From NCBI RefSeq assembly GCF_021290925.1, contig NZ_JAJSLX010000002.1, forward strand, positions 124,001 to 188,000: 64,000 bases of DNA, given 5' to 3'. The first letter of the stretch is position 1; each line of letters begins with the position of its first letter. The notes under the pieces are model-generated. The model saw only the letters and a list, made by a program, of their open reading frames with translations. It made no database searches and was not told where the DNA came from. The position numbers and the translations under genes were made by a program. Shown one piece after another: positions 27,722 to 36,457 of this stretch. The DNA comes from Sessilibacter corallicola (lineage in GTDB: Bacteria; Pseudomonadota; Gammaproteobacteria; Pseudomonadales; Cellvibrionaceae).

Positions 27722-28378
27722 ATGCAAGAAAAAGTATTAAACGACAACAGTAAGGATGAAATCGAACGTCTCTTACTGTTCATTCCTTTTTTTCGTCAAA
27801 TAAAGAGTGACGATCCTCAGCAGTTTCAAACGCTCATAGCATTTTCAAAAGTTATTCGCGTGAATACCGGTGAATCAATTTTCAGTATTGGCTCAGAGGA
27901 TCGGTGGTTGTTCTTTCTTGTTCGCGGTGAGCTCAGTGTACAAGTGGTCGATGAAACGCAAAAGCTGGTAAATGTAAATTCTATTACGGCGGGAGAAGTC
28001 TTTGGTGATTTAGCGATGCTGTTAGGTCGACCAAGAACTGCATCAATCACAGTAGCAGAATCGTGTAAGCAGGCGATTGTCTTCGGATTGGATTTTAATG
28101 CTTTTGGTGCGTTAACAGATTTTTCGCTGGTCCATCTTAATACTAAGCTCGCCTTTTATCGCTATGCAGTGCACAGTTTACGTTGGAAGCTCGAAGTCTA
28201 TCGTAACAAGCACCCCAAACATTCATTGGCGAGCCAGCATCGAAAATTGAAAATCTACAACGGCCCAATAGACACCATCGAAGAGCTTCAGAGTTTACAC
28301 TCGCAAGCGGTGGGCATGGCCGCGATGCTAACCTCTTGGAACCAAGCGTTTTGTAGCTTTCACGATGGCTCTCAATAA
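27722..28378 (+). CDS. Cyclic-nucleotide-binding domain protein without DNA-binding domain
   Basis: A 218-residue cytoplasmic protein. Residues about 15-130 form one cNMP-binding domain: the jelly-roll entry (VIRVNTGESIFSIGSEDRWLFFLVRGELSV) and the phosphate-binding cassette GEVFGDLAMLLGRPRTASIT. The cassette is closer to protein kinase A or channel domains than to CRP; the usual Glu is Asp, but the phosphate-binding Arg is kept. The C-terminal 85 residues contain no helix-turn-helix and match nothing I know, so this is probably not a transcription factor. It is monocistronic, with a weak ribosome site and repeated elements upstream. The output is unknown. Confidence 0.75.
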   Translation: MQEKVLNDNSKDEIERLLLFIPFFRQIKSDDPQQFQTLIAFSKVIRVNTGESIFSIGSEDRWLFFLVRGELSVQVVDETQKLVNVNSITAGEVFGDLAMLLGRPRTASITVAESCKQAIVFGLDFNAFGALTDFSLVHLNTKLAFYRYAVHSLRWKLEVYRNKHPKHSLASQHRKLKIYNGPIDTIEELQSLHSQAVGMAAMLTSWNQAFCSFHDGSQ

Positions 28379-28547
28379 CACCTCAATTTAAAGTCTCCCT
28401 CGCTCATTTGACCTTGTGCTAATACGACTAACGTACAGCGTCGAATGAGCTTGATTGATCGCCTCTTACATCCCACAGCCGACTCACCCTACTTTTTCTT
28501 TCACGACTGCTAGACTGAAACGTTGTGGGTAATCAAAGTGGTCGTCT

Positions 28548-29219
28548 ATGAAGTGGTGTAATTTAGAAGCCGTAAATCATCGAATGAGTGCTCTCGTTAT
28601 TTCCGGCGTTTTACTTTTATTCGTAGATTCATCGGTGAGTAAAACAGAGCAAGAAATTGATGAGATGAATGCTGCTGAGTCAGGTGCTGCAACCAGTTTC
28701 GATAAAAACCGATTATGGTTACCTTTGAGTCTTACGCATTTAACCCCTGATCTGCATAAAAGTGCAGAGATCGCATTATCGACACCTCAATGTGTAGAGA
28801 TTCTTCGCGGCGAACTTCACGAGATAAATCCCGAAAAAACCGTGCCTATATTTAAGTTCATTTGTAAGAGTAATGAGCGATACACGATAGCGACATTGGT
28901 CAATGGTGTTAATTTTGAGGTGATCAACACCTCCGGTGAAACAAAGCTTCAACAGCATACCCGTCACCTCAATCAATACTGGAAAATTTGTCAGAGAAAT
29001 CTTCACGCTCAGACCGAGAAGTTAACATCGGTTAGATGGCCTGAAGGTGGAAAATTTAAGCCAAGTTATATCGACAGTGAAAGGGTGGAGTATGAAATCG
29101 ATTTTGACGCCCAAGGTTTTGGTGGTGAACCCCTAAAATATCGCGGCTATTGTCAATTCAAAACCCTAAAAAATTACTCGGTGGAAGTGAAACCTAGACC
29201 AAGGTCGTCGACGGAGTAA
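28548..29219 (+). CDS. Secreted/periplasmic protein of unknown function
   Basis: A 223-residue protein with a possible signal sequence: a hydrophobic stretch at about 14-27 (SALVISGVLLLFV) preceded by a polar, 13-residue N-region, so an inner start at residue 13 is also possible. The mature part has four cysteines (TPQCVEI, FKFICKS, YWKICQR and GYCQFK) that could form two disulfides. A WPEGGKFKPSYIDSERVEYEIDF block and an RGYCQF strand suggest a beta-rich fold. I do not recognise the family. It precedes, in convergent orientation, the AlgP-like gene. Confidence 0.55.
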   Translation: MKWCNLEAVNHRMSALVISGVLLLFVDSSVSKTEQEIDEMNAAESGAATSFDKNRLWLPLSLTHLTPDLHKSAEIALSTPQCVEILRGELHEINPEKTVPIFKFICKSNERYTIATLVNGVNFEVINTSGETKLQQHTRHLNQYWKICQRNLHAQTEKLTSVRWPEGGKFKPSYIDSERVEYEIDFDAQGFGGEPLKYRGYCQFKTLKNYSVEVKPRPRSSTE

Positions 29220-29345
29220 GTGATCGACTCGATAAACTCAAAATATACGACTCAGAGTGTGTGATTTGAACTTGAGGAAGGCTTTCAGTTGTTGTTAGCT
29301 TTTGGCAGCGTATGTAACTGGATGGTGAATGGCGTTGTTAGTCAT

Positions 29346-29373
29346 AAAAAAGGCCAGCAGAGCTGACCTTTTT
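29346..29373. terminator. Intrinsic terminator of the AlgP-like gene
   Basis: On the minus strand aaaaaggtcagc pairs with gctggccttttt (one wobble) and a T run follows, 25 bases after the stop. It also serves the convergent gene ending at 29219. Confidence 0.8.
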
Positions 29374-29398
29374 AAAACGTACGTACAGATTGCTAACC

Positions 29399-30133
29399 TT
29401 AAGCAGTCTTTGGTGGACGACCACGACGTTTTTTAGGTGCTGCTGCTGTCGCTGCTTTGGCCGCAGGTGCTGCCGCTGCTGCTTTCTTAGGACGACCGCG
29501 ACGCTTAGCTGGAGCTGCTGCAGTTGACTTAGGTGCTGCTGCTTTAGTTTTTGCAGCAGTAGTCTTTTTCTTAGCAGGAGTAGCGGTTTTGGTTTTCGCT
29601 TTTGGAGCTACTTTCGCTTTGGCTGCTGCTTTCTTAGCAGCTGCTTTTTCTTTCAAAGCTGCCTTTTTAGCGGCGGCTTTTGCCTTAACAGCTTCTTTTT
29701 TAGCCGCTGCTTTTTCTTTTACTGCCTTCGCTTTCGCGATTTTGTCTAGCTCTTTGCTTTCAGCTTTCGCTAGAGCATTCGCTGCTTTGTTAGCGGCTTT
29801 AAGCTCTCTGAGTTCAGCTTTTGCTTTAGAGGCAGATTCGTTAGTAACCGAAGCTTTCTCAGCAGCAACCTGAGAAGTTGCTAGAGCTTTAGCAACAGCC
29901 GCTTCGCTGGTTGGGGTTTTCTTCTTTTTGCGAGCTGCAACAAGTTTAGCTTTAGCAGCTTTACTCGCTGTAGTAGCTTTTTTTGCAGCAGCAGTAAGTT
30001 TGGTAACTTCTTTAGCAAGATCGGTTTCTTGTTTAGCTCTTGCTTGAGCAAGTTTCACTTTCAGTGCCGCAAGTTCCTGTTCTAGCTGCTGAACAGGATC
30101 TACAGCAGTTGCTTTAGCTTTGCGTGCAGCCAT
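29399..30133 (-). CDS. AlgP-like histone H1-type protein with AT-hook motifs
   Basis: A 244-residue protein made mostly of Lys and Ala. The N-terminal 50 residues (VDPVQQLEQELAALKVKLAQA) look like a coiled coil; the middle is KAAAKK-type repeats as in eukaryotic H1 tails; the end has two AT-hooks with RGRP cores at 212-215 and 237-240. This layout is that of Pseudomonas AlgP/AlgR3 and similar regulators, which bind DNA nonspecifically and influence nucleoid or alginate gene expression. AAGGA precedes the ATG. Repeats of this kind often vary in length between strains. The function in this organism is inferred by family only. Confidence 0.8.
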   Translation of the reverse strand: MAARKAKATAVDPVQQLEQELAALKVKLAQARAKQETDLAKEVTKLTAAAKKATTASKAAKAKLVAARKKKKTPTSEAAVAKALATSQVAAEKASVTNESASKAKAELRELKAANKAANALAKAESKELDKIAKAKAVKEKAAAKKEAVKAKAAAKKAALKEKAAAKKAAAKAKVAPKAKTKTATPAKKKTTAAKTKAAAPKSTAAAPAKRRGRPKKAAAAAPAAKAATAAAPKKRRGRPPKTA

Positions 30134-30991
30134 ATTTACTTTCCTTTAATAAGATTTGAGCGCGAGAAAAAGTGTTAGATATTAATATGCGACATAAAAT
30201 AAGCATTTGAAAAAAAATTTCAAGCTCTTTGCTTGAAAATAGTCCAATTTTTTGAAAATGGGAATATTTTTTTTCATTTTTTTGCAAAAAAATCGTTTTT
30301 TGCTTTTTAAACTTCAATTTTTTTCTATTCAAGGCGCGATTGAAGTCCACATTTTCATATCTCTCTGTTTTTTTGAGTTTGCGTTTCTCTAACCTCAAAA
30401 AATCTAAATACTCAGTTGGCTAAAAAAATAATCTGAGGCGTTTTTCACTTCTGAATTTGGTTTTCAATGGCTGGTTTGAGTTTGTAGTTTTTCACCGAGG
30501 GGTTTTTTGATCAAAATTTTTGGTCAAGCGTTGTCATAATCTGTCAAAACTTTAACCTTGGGCGATATTTTTCTGGTGTTAGACCTAAAATTTTGCTCAA
30601 ACGGGAGTTGCGACAGACGCAGATGAGTAATTTTGAAAGTTCTACGACGGTTCTGAGTAGTTGAGTAACAATTTTGGCGAGGATTTCTGCTTTGAAAATG
30701 GCTATCTCGTAATTTAGTACGACTCTCAACGGCCAATTTCTCTTGAAAAGCACAACGCCAGTGCCACTTTTCTGAATTTATTGAAAGTTCAGCGTATAAA
30801 ATCTGAGGTGATTTGGTTTTTTATCCAGCTTATTGGATGGAAAATCCGTGATTCGTGTTTTCATTCAACGAATATTTGATCTTGGATACAATAGTAATGC
30901 TGGATTTGAGTTCTCAAATTGAGCTTCACGGGTATTTTCACCATCGTTAGAAAATATTTTGGGTACGAAATTGACATTCAATACGAATAAA
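30134..30991. other. Long AT-rich region with A/T tracts upstream of algP-like gene and dinB
   Basis: The first 300 bases (to about 30440) contain many runs of six to nine T residues on the + strand, spaced at roughly one to two helical turns, which should make curved DNA and an A-rich leader for the minus-strand mRNA. Short open frames at 30524-30753 (minus) occur in two registers and look accidental. No LexA-like CTGT-N8-ACAG box is found before dinB, although ctgaatttattgaaagttcag (30773-30793) is a symmetric 5-bp-arm repeat. Confidence 0.5.
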
Positions 30992-32077
30992 ATGGTTTTG
31001 CATTGCGATGCCGATAGCTTTTTTGCTGCGGTAGAGATTCGCGAGCGTCCGCAGTTGGCAAATTTACCGGTGGCCGTTGGCGGAAGTGCAAGATCGAGAG
31101 GCGTTTTAGCAACGTGCAATTACGTTGCTCGGAAATACGGTGTTCGATCGGCAATGTCGAGTGCGCAAGCGGAAAAATTATGCCCTCAACTAATCATTCT
31201 TTCGCCGAGATACAATCTTTATCGCGAAGTCTCCAAACAGATGCATGAGATATTTTCTCGTTACAGTGAATGTATTGAACCGCTGTCTTTGGACGAAGCA
31301 TTTTTGCTTCTCAGTGACGTTGATTGGGCACAAGCAAAATCGATTTCTGAACAGATTCGCCAGCAAATTTTTACTGAGATTGGTATTACGGTTTCTGCTG
31401 GATTGTCGATTAACAAATTTCTGGCGAAACTGGCGACTGAGTGGAACAAACCTGATGGTTTTAAGTGTATTGATGCCGGGGAAGTTGACGCCATAATGGG
31501 CAATCTACCGGTCAAAAAAATACCGGGAGTAGGGAAATCTGCACAGGAAAAGTTGGCGAGAATTGGCGTTGTGACGTGCGCTGATTTACAGAGTAAAACC
31601 CTTGCAGAATTAGAGCAGTACTTTGGCGTTTTTGGCCACTGTTTGTTTGAACGAGCACGAGGAATTGACCATCGAGAGGTTAAAAGTGTTTGGTTGAGAA
31701 AATCCGTCAGTGTAGAAAGAACTTTTTCGGAAGATTTGCTCGATTGGGAAGTAATTCAAACCCATGTGATTAAGCTCTTATCGTTACTTGAGAAACGATG
31801 GGTGGGGTTAATTGGCTCTTATCGCGTCAAAAAGTTGTTTGTAAAACTGAAATTTTCCGATTTCACCTCTGCCAATAAAGAATCTCTGATTTCTACTTCG
31901 TTGTTTTCTGGAACTGCTTGGTCATCTAATCAGTATGAGCAAATTCATGAGTTAGCGTTGCATCTTCTGAAAATTCTACAGCAAGAAACCGATAAGCCCA
32001 TTCGTCTTTTGGGTATCGGTTTTGGCGTTGAGCCGATGAGCGGAAAAGATATGACTCAATCTGATCTGTTTTCTTGA
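30992..32077 (+). CDS. dinB: DNA polymerase IV (Y-family translesion polymerase)
   Basis: Error-prone lesion-bypass polymerase. From the ATG at 30992 the protein has 361 residues (E. coli DinB 351). It opens MVLHCDADSFFAAVEIRE with the metal ligands Asp6 (and the adjacent Asp8), has YVARKYGVRSAMSSAQA, the catalytic SLDEAFL segment, and the helix-hairpin-helix KKIPGVGKSAQEKLARIG before a little-finger domain. A TTG at 30959 would add 11 residues; the ATG gives the family start. The very end (MTQSDLFS) resembles a beta-clamp-binding peptide (QSDLF). No clear SOS box was found, so regulation is open. Confidence 0.93.
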   Translation: MVLHCDADSFFAAVEIRERPQLANLPVAVGGSARSRGVLATCNYVARKYGVRSAMSSAQAEKLCPQLIILSPRYNLYREVSKQMHEIFSRYSECIEPLSLDEAFLLLSDVDWAQAKSISEQIRQQIFTEIGITVSAGLSINKFLAKLATEWNKPDGFKCIDAGEVDAIMGNLPVKKIPGVGKSAQEKLARIGVVTCADLQSKTLAELEQYFGVFGHCLFERARGIDHREVKSVWLRKSVSVERTFSEDLLDWEVIQTHVIKLLSLLEKRWVGLIGSYRVKKLFVKLKFSDFTSANKESLISTSLFSGTAWSSNQYEQIHELALHLLKILQQETDKPIRLLGIGFGVEPMSGKDMTQSDLFS

Positions 32078-32761
32078 TTTCCTCTCGCATTTACATTTGC
32101 TGTTAACGTTTAAATTTTCTTCGTGGTGTAATTTCCTCCGCTTACTTTGCTTCCCTTCCATTGAATTTTTCTGCTTAATTTTCCTTGAAACTGAATTTTT
32201 CATCGAATTGATACCCATTTTCGCTTCCGATACCGATGTTTTTCGCAGGCGAAATTATTTGGTGAGAGGGGAGAATTGCTGAGCTGGAAATCTGGAATGA
32301 TTGGCTGGGAATTTTTGTCGAATCAATCACTGCTTTGAATGAAAGTTTCTCAGTGACAGTTCATTGACCGTATGGTTTTTTATCCAACGTTAAAACGGCT
32401 TTTAGTAACTTTTGTATTCAGTTAAGCAATTTTTGTTTCTAAAAAGGCTGTTAATTATTACAAGTTTGTTAAATCCATTATTTTAATATTCAATAAATCT
32501 ATGCGTATCGGGGTAAATTCTCGTTAGTAAAGCTGAAAGTTCAATCAAGTGTTTTACGAAAATGATAATTATCATAATATGAATACAGTCTTGTGTATTA
32601 ACTGAGGCTAAATTAGTTTTAATTTTCGATAAACAGAGACTGTGTGAGCTTTTCGCAATGTTATGTGGTCGTGTGGGGAGCTTGTTTATAAAACTGAATC
32701 CGCTGGTTGCTAGGGATTTAATTACCTTCAGATAATTATTTTCAAAAGCCGGAGAACCAAA
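32078..32761. other. Long intergenic region before thiolase gene
   Basis: About 680 bases. The first 200 are pyrimidine-rich on the + strand; the rest is AT-rich and holds the Fur-box-like palindrome at 32562-32575 and probably the promoter of the thiolase gene. No gene is supported. Confidence 0.5.
32562..32575. promoter_or_regulatory. Fur-box-like palindrome
   Basis: atgataattatcat is a perfect 14-bp palindrome that matches the core of the Fur consensus (GATAATGATAATCATTATC) in most positions. It lies 186 bases before the thiolase start. Iron control of this gene is an inference and the match is short in an AT-rich background. Confidence 0.35.
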
Positions 32762-33946
32762 ATGGACAAGCGCGAAGTTTATTTAGTAAGTGGAGTTAGA
32801 ACCGCGATCGGAGACTATGGCGGTGCTCTCAAAAATATGCCCCCTGTAGAATTGGGAGCAAAAGTAATTGAAGAAGCGATTACTCGGGCGGGCATAAAAG
32901 CAGACGACGTTGATCACTGCGTCATGGGTAATGTGATTCACACCGAACGCAGAGATATGTATTTAAGCCGTGCGGCAGCGATGACCGCAGGTATCCCTGA
33001 AACGACCCCAGCGTTAACGTTAAATCGTTTGTGTGGCTCAGGCTTGCAGGCGGTTGTATCGGCGACACAAATGATTCTGACCGGAGATGCAGACATTGCC
33101 GTTGCCGGTGGTGCCGAGTCGATGAGCCGAGCGCCATACTGGATTCCAAGTGCTCGCTTTGGTGCGCGTATGGGCGATACAGAAATGGTCGACGCGATGA
33201 CCGGTGCTCTGACTTGTCCGATGGACAGCACTCACATGGGCATTACCGCAGAAAATATTGCCGAAGAATGGACGGTCACTCGTGAAGAGCAAGATCAGTT
33301 GGCGTTAACCAGTCATAGCCGTGCTGAAAAAGCCATCAAAGAAGGTTTGTTTGAATCTCAGATCTTACCGCTTGAATTGGTCAGCCGAAAAAAAACCACC
33401 GTATTTAATCAAGATGAGCATGTACGATTTGGTGCAACAATTGATGATTACACTAAATTGCGTCCAGCGTTTAAAAAAGATGGCAGTGTCACAGCGGGTA
33501 ATGCATCCGGTTTGAACGATGCCGCCGCCGCATTAATTCTCGCTGATAAATCGGCGGTGGAAAAACACAACCTGACCCCAATGGCAAAAATCAAATCCTA
33601 CGCGGTCGCTGGTGTTGCTCCGAAATTTATGGGCATGGGACCGGTTCCTGCTATTAAATCTGTTTTGTCAAAAGCGGGCTTGTCGGTTGCTGATATTGAT
33701 GTGTGGGAGCTTAATGAAGCTTTCGCGGCGCAGGCGCTAGGCGTTTGCAAAGAACTCGATTTACCGATGGATAAGGTGAACCCGAATGGTTCAGGAATTT
33801 CGTTGGGGCATCCAATTGGCGCAACCGGTGCAATTATTACTGTCAAAGCATTGTATGAGTTGGAAAGAATACAAGGAAAATACGCAGTAATTAGTCTTTG
33901 TATTGGTGGTGGTCAAGGAATTGCTGCTTTGATTGAAAGGGCATAA
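32762..33946 (+). CDS. Acetyl-CoA C-acetyltransferase (thiolase)
   Basis: Condenses two acetyl-CoA to acetoacetyl-CoA, or cleaves it. The 394-residue protein has the nucleophile Cys91 (NRLCGSGLQ), His350 (LGHPIGATGA) and the second acid/base Cys380 (SLCIGGGQG). It has standard length and full similarity to biosynthetic thiolases such as PhaA/AtoB. A GGAG site is eight bases before the ATG. A nearby PHB depolymerase suggests a link to poly-hydroxybutyrate turnover, but phaB and phaC are not in the window, so PhaA is not certain. It is a single-gene unit with a strong terminator. Confidence 0.94.
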   Translation: MDKREVYLVSGVRTAIGDYGGALKNMPPVELGAKVIEEAITRAGIKADDVDHCVMGNVIHTERRDMYLSRAAAMTAGIPETTPALTLNRLCGSGLQAVVSATQMILTGDADIAVAGGAESMSRAPYWIPSARFGARMGDTEMVDAMTGALTCPMDSTHMGITAENIAEEWTVTREEQDQLALTSHSRAEKAIKEGLFESQILPLELVSRKKTTVFNQDEHVRFGATIDDYTKLRPAFKKDGSVTAGNASGLNDAAAALILADKSAVEKHNLTPMAKIKSYAVAGVAPKFMGMGPVPAIKSVLSKAGLSVADIDVWELNEAFAAQALGVCKELDLPMDKVNPNGSGISLGHPIGATGAIITVKALYELERIQGKYAVISLCIGGGQGIAALIERA

Positions 33947-34003
33947 TGTTTGCGATAGTTTTTCTCGCAGCTATTTGAACTAACGCCTTTTGTCTTATCA
34001 GAC

Positions 34004-34055
34004 AAAAAATTCACCCGCTTAACGACTTTTGTTTGTTAAGCGGGTGAATTTTTTT
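34004..34055 (+). terminator. Very strong terminator after thiolase gene
   Basis: A 20-bp stem (aaaaaattcacccgcttaac, 34004-34023, with 34035-34054) and an 11-base loop, with T-rich 3' arm. It probably works for both strands. Confidence 0.9.
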
Positions 34056-34229
34056 AGACGAAAGAAACCTAATGGTGGATTCTGTTTTGTTAAGCGTCTT
34101 AACTAACGGCTGTTGCAAAATTTTAAAAGACTTTTGTCTATAAGCTGATAATATAGCCAAGCTTTTTTGGGTGCGTATTTGCACCGACACTTTTGGCTTG
34201 AATTTAGAATAATTATTTGAGGGGGCAGT

Positions 34230-34655
34230 ATGAGCCGAAGAAGAAGACGCGGCGACGCTGAAGACAAGGCTGATATCGATCTGACGCCTATGTTGGATGT
34301 CGTGTTCATCATGTTGATCTTTTTTATTGTAACCGCGTCTTTCATCAAAGAGGTTGGCTTAAATATTAACATTCCGGATTTGCCGGATGAGCCGCCACCG
34401 GTAGATCCGGACGGTCCAAAAAATATCTTGGTAGAAGTCACTTCTGCTAATGAAATTATGATGGAAGGTCGACGCGTAGATATTCGCTCTGTTCGTTCGG
34501 TTATCGAGCGTCAATTTGCAGAGAACCCAGAAGCGGTTGTTATTGTTAAAGCGGATGCGAAATCGGAAGCGGGAACCTACGTTGCAATTGCAGATGCTGC
34601 TAAGTCGGCGAAAGTACCTCAAGTTACCTTAGTACCAGACGGCATCGATAATTAA
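34230..34655 (+). CDS. ExbD/TolR family biopolymer transport protein, solitary
   Basis: A 141-residue inner-membrane protein: a basic N-terminus (RRRRRGD), one transmembrane helix (about 21-42, containing the catalytic aspartate in TPMLDVVFIMLIFFIV), and a periplasmic domain ending in KSAKVPQVTLV. This fits the proton-channel stator subunit that works with ExbB (or TolQ) to energise TonB or TolA. No ExbB, TonB or TolA gene accompanies it; it is flanked by a 20-bp terminator on the left and another terminator on the right. It must use an ExbB from elsewhere, or have another role. GAGGGGG precedes the ATG. Confidence 0.88.
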   Translation: MSRRRRRGDAEDKADIDLTPMLDVVFIMLIFFIVTASFIKEVGLNINIPDLPDEPPPVDPDGPKNILVEVTSANEIMMEGRRVDIRSVRSVIERQFAENPEAVVIVKADAKSEAGTYVAIADAAKSAKVPQVTLVPDGIDN

Positions 34656-34669
34656 TCGATTTTAAGTCG

Positions 34670-34698
34670 AAAAACCCCGCTTTATGCGGGGTTTTTTT
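34670..34698. terminator. Bidirectional terminator shared by exbD and phaZ
   Basis: A GC-rich stem (aaaaccccgc with gcggggtttt) around a 5-base loop, followed by T runs. The phaZ stop codon (34682-34684) is in the loop, so the last codons of phaZ form one arm. Confidence 0.85.
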
Positions 34699-36031
34699 GT
34701 TTTACGGCTTCTTCTTTGATCGGTTGTTTGGCTTTGTTGCTCTTAATCGGGCGCACCTTCTCTCTAAACTCCGTTTCTTTCTTCGGATCGAAATTCGCCC
34801 TCATAAAGTCTCGTAGTCTAGGTTGAATCTCAGTTCTAAACCGTTTTCCGTTAAATACGCCGTAGTGACCGACACCGGGTTGAATGTAGTCAAACTGCAT
34901 ATCGTCAGGAATGTTTTTGCACAAATCGTGTGCAGCCTGAGTTTGCCCAATACCGGAAATATCGTCTTTTTCCCCTTCGACTGTCATTAATGCCACTTTT
35001 GAAATGGCTTCGGGTTTAACTTTTTGGCCGCGATGATAGAACTTGCCGACTGCGAGAGAATGTTCTTGGAAGACCTCGCGAATTGTCTGTAGATAAAACT
35101 CTTGAGTTAAATCCAGCACTGAGAGGTATTCGTCGTAGAATTCCCGGTGTTTGGAAATACTGTCGCAATCGCCTTCAACCAGGTGATTAAAGTAGCGTTG
35201 GTGGGCGTTTAAGTGTGAGTCGCTATTCATACTTATAAACCCACTTAACTGCAGAAAACCGGGGTACACTCGCCGAAAGGCGCCGTCATGGGGCAGGGGA
35301 ACGGTGTAAATAACGTTATTTTCAAACCATGATAACGGTCTTTTCTTCGCCAGATCATTCGGTACGGTGGGGGATCGGCGGGTATCGATGGGCGATCCCA
35401 TGAATGTCATGGAGGCAGGCAGTGACGGATTTTCGTTTTCTGACATCAACGAAACCGCCGCAAGAACCGGTGGCCCTGGCTGACAAATAGCGAGAATGTG
35501 AGCATCTGGACCAATGTGTTCGAGCATCTCGATGATGTAATCAACATAGTCGTTGAGATCGAACTGGCCTTTGTACAGGGGTACGTCGCGAGCATCTGTC
35601 CAGTCTGTGATGTAAACGTCGTGTTCTGGTAGGAAAGCTTCGACGGTGCCTCTCAATAACGTGCAATAGTGTCCTGATAAGGGAGCCACAATCAGTAAGC
35701 GAGGGTCTACATGCGGTTTGCCGTAGGCTTTTTGGTAGTCGGCTTCGTTGCGTTTAAAGTGCCTGAGATCACCAAACGGTTTACTCCAAACCACTTCTTC
35801 TTCGATTGCGACAGGTTGCCCGTTAATGTTGGTTGAGGTTAAGCCAAACTCGGGTTTGCCGTAGCGACGGGTCATCGACTCGAACAAATCACAGGTCGCG
35901 CCTATGATTTTTCCAGGATACGTGTAGCTGTATGGATTTAGCTTGGAATCGAACAATTTTTTGCCCAAGCCTGCAGCTTCGCGAAATGGTTTTAGTACTG
36001 CGTGATTAAATTCGTACAAATAATATAACAT
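34682..36031 (-). CDS. phaZ: Intracellular poly(3-hydroxybutyrate) depolymerase
   Basis: Mobilises intracellular PHB granules. The 449-residue protein starts MLYYLYEFNHAVLKP and has the family fold with the nucleophilic cysteine at residue 183 (LAICQPGPPVLAA), the Asp/His region (VEGEKDDI and GVGHYGVFNG) and the YTYPGKIIGA segment. This is the intracellular PhaZ of the Ralstonia type, with Cys instead of Ser, and it has no signal peptide. The ATG at 36031 is chosen because GGAG lies eight bases upstream; an in-frame TTG four codons earlier lies within that ribosome site. Its last codons (KNPA) lie in the shared terminator. The organism is therefore a likely PHB producer. Confidence 0.9.
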   Translation of the reverse strand: MLYYLYEFNHAVLKPFREAAGLGKKLFDSKLNPYSYTYPGKIIGATCDLFESMTRRYGKPEFGLTSTNINGQPVAIEEEVVWSKPFGDLRHFKRNEADYQKAYGKPHVDPRLLIVAPLSGHYCTLLRGTVEAFLPEHDVYITDWTDARDVPLYKGQFDLNDYVDYIIEMLEHIGPDAHILAICQPGPPVLAAVSLMSENENPSLPASMTFMGSPIDTRRSPTVPNDLAKKRPLSWFENNVIYTVPLPHDGAFRRVYPGFLQLSGFISMNSDSHLNAHQRYFNHLVEGDCDSISKHREFYDEYLSVLDLTQEFYLQTIREVFQEHSLAVGKFYHRGQKVKPEAISKVALMTVEGEKDDISGIGQTQAAHDLCKNIPDDMQFDYIQPGVGHYGVFNGKRFRTEIQPRLRDFMRANFDPKKETEFREKVRPIKSNKAKQPIKEEAVKQKNPA

Positions 36032-36457
36032 CGGTTTCTCCAAATAACGCGACCAGAAAGCCTACTTGGCTGCGTCTTTCTGTTCCTGTCATTGGCAGAT
36101 ATTTTCACCAATATGACCAATATTTAACAATTATGGTGTAAAAGTCATTATTTATTAAATTAGATGTCGGTGTTACTTCCGATAACCATAGTTTGTATTC
36201 ACAATTGCTGCAATGCAGCAAGCAGTATACTCCGGTCTTTCCTCTTGGCAAACAAAACTGTGCAAATGTTGGATTTTTTACAACACAATGCACCAGTAGA
36301 GGATGTCTTGTTAAAGGGTTTTCGAATATTAGAAAGTGATCAACTGACCAAATTAACAGCTAAATGTGATCTGGTTTGGATATGAGGAGAAGAAAGGGGT
36401 GTTTAAAATTTTAGACAAGGAAGGAGCCTGCTTGCACAGACTCCCAAGTTGAATGGA
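36032..36457. other. Intergenic region between phaZ and pntB
   Basis: About 425 AT-rich bases. It should contain the phaZ promoter (reading left) and the 3' flank of pntB. A 39-codon open frame (36266-36385, +) is intact but without a ribosome site or known family, and is not called. Confidence 0.4.

Noticed and set aside
29457-29873. 138-codon Ala-rich open frame on the + strand
   Set aside because: It is the antisense of the Lys/Ala repeats of the AlgP-like gene; such repeats produce spurious Ala-rich frames.
30524-30753. Two overlapping minus-strand frames of about 70 codons
   Set aside because: Both registers are open, composition is ordinary for AT-rich DNA, and there is no ribosome site or family resemblance.
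30773-30793. Symmetric sequence upstream of dinB considered as LexA box
   Set aside because: Does not match CTGT-N8-ACAG nor the Pseudomonas form; spacing differs.
36266-36385. 39-codon frame MLDFLQHNAPVEDV...
   Set aside because: Same reasons; placed in the phaZ promoter region.
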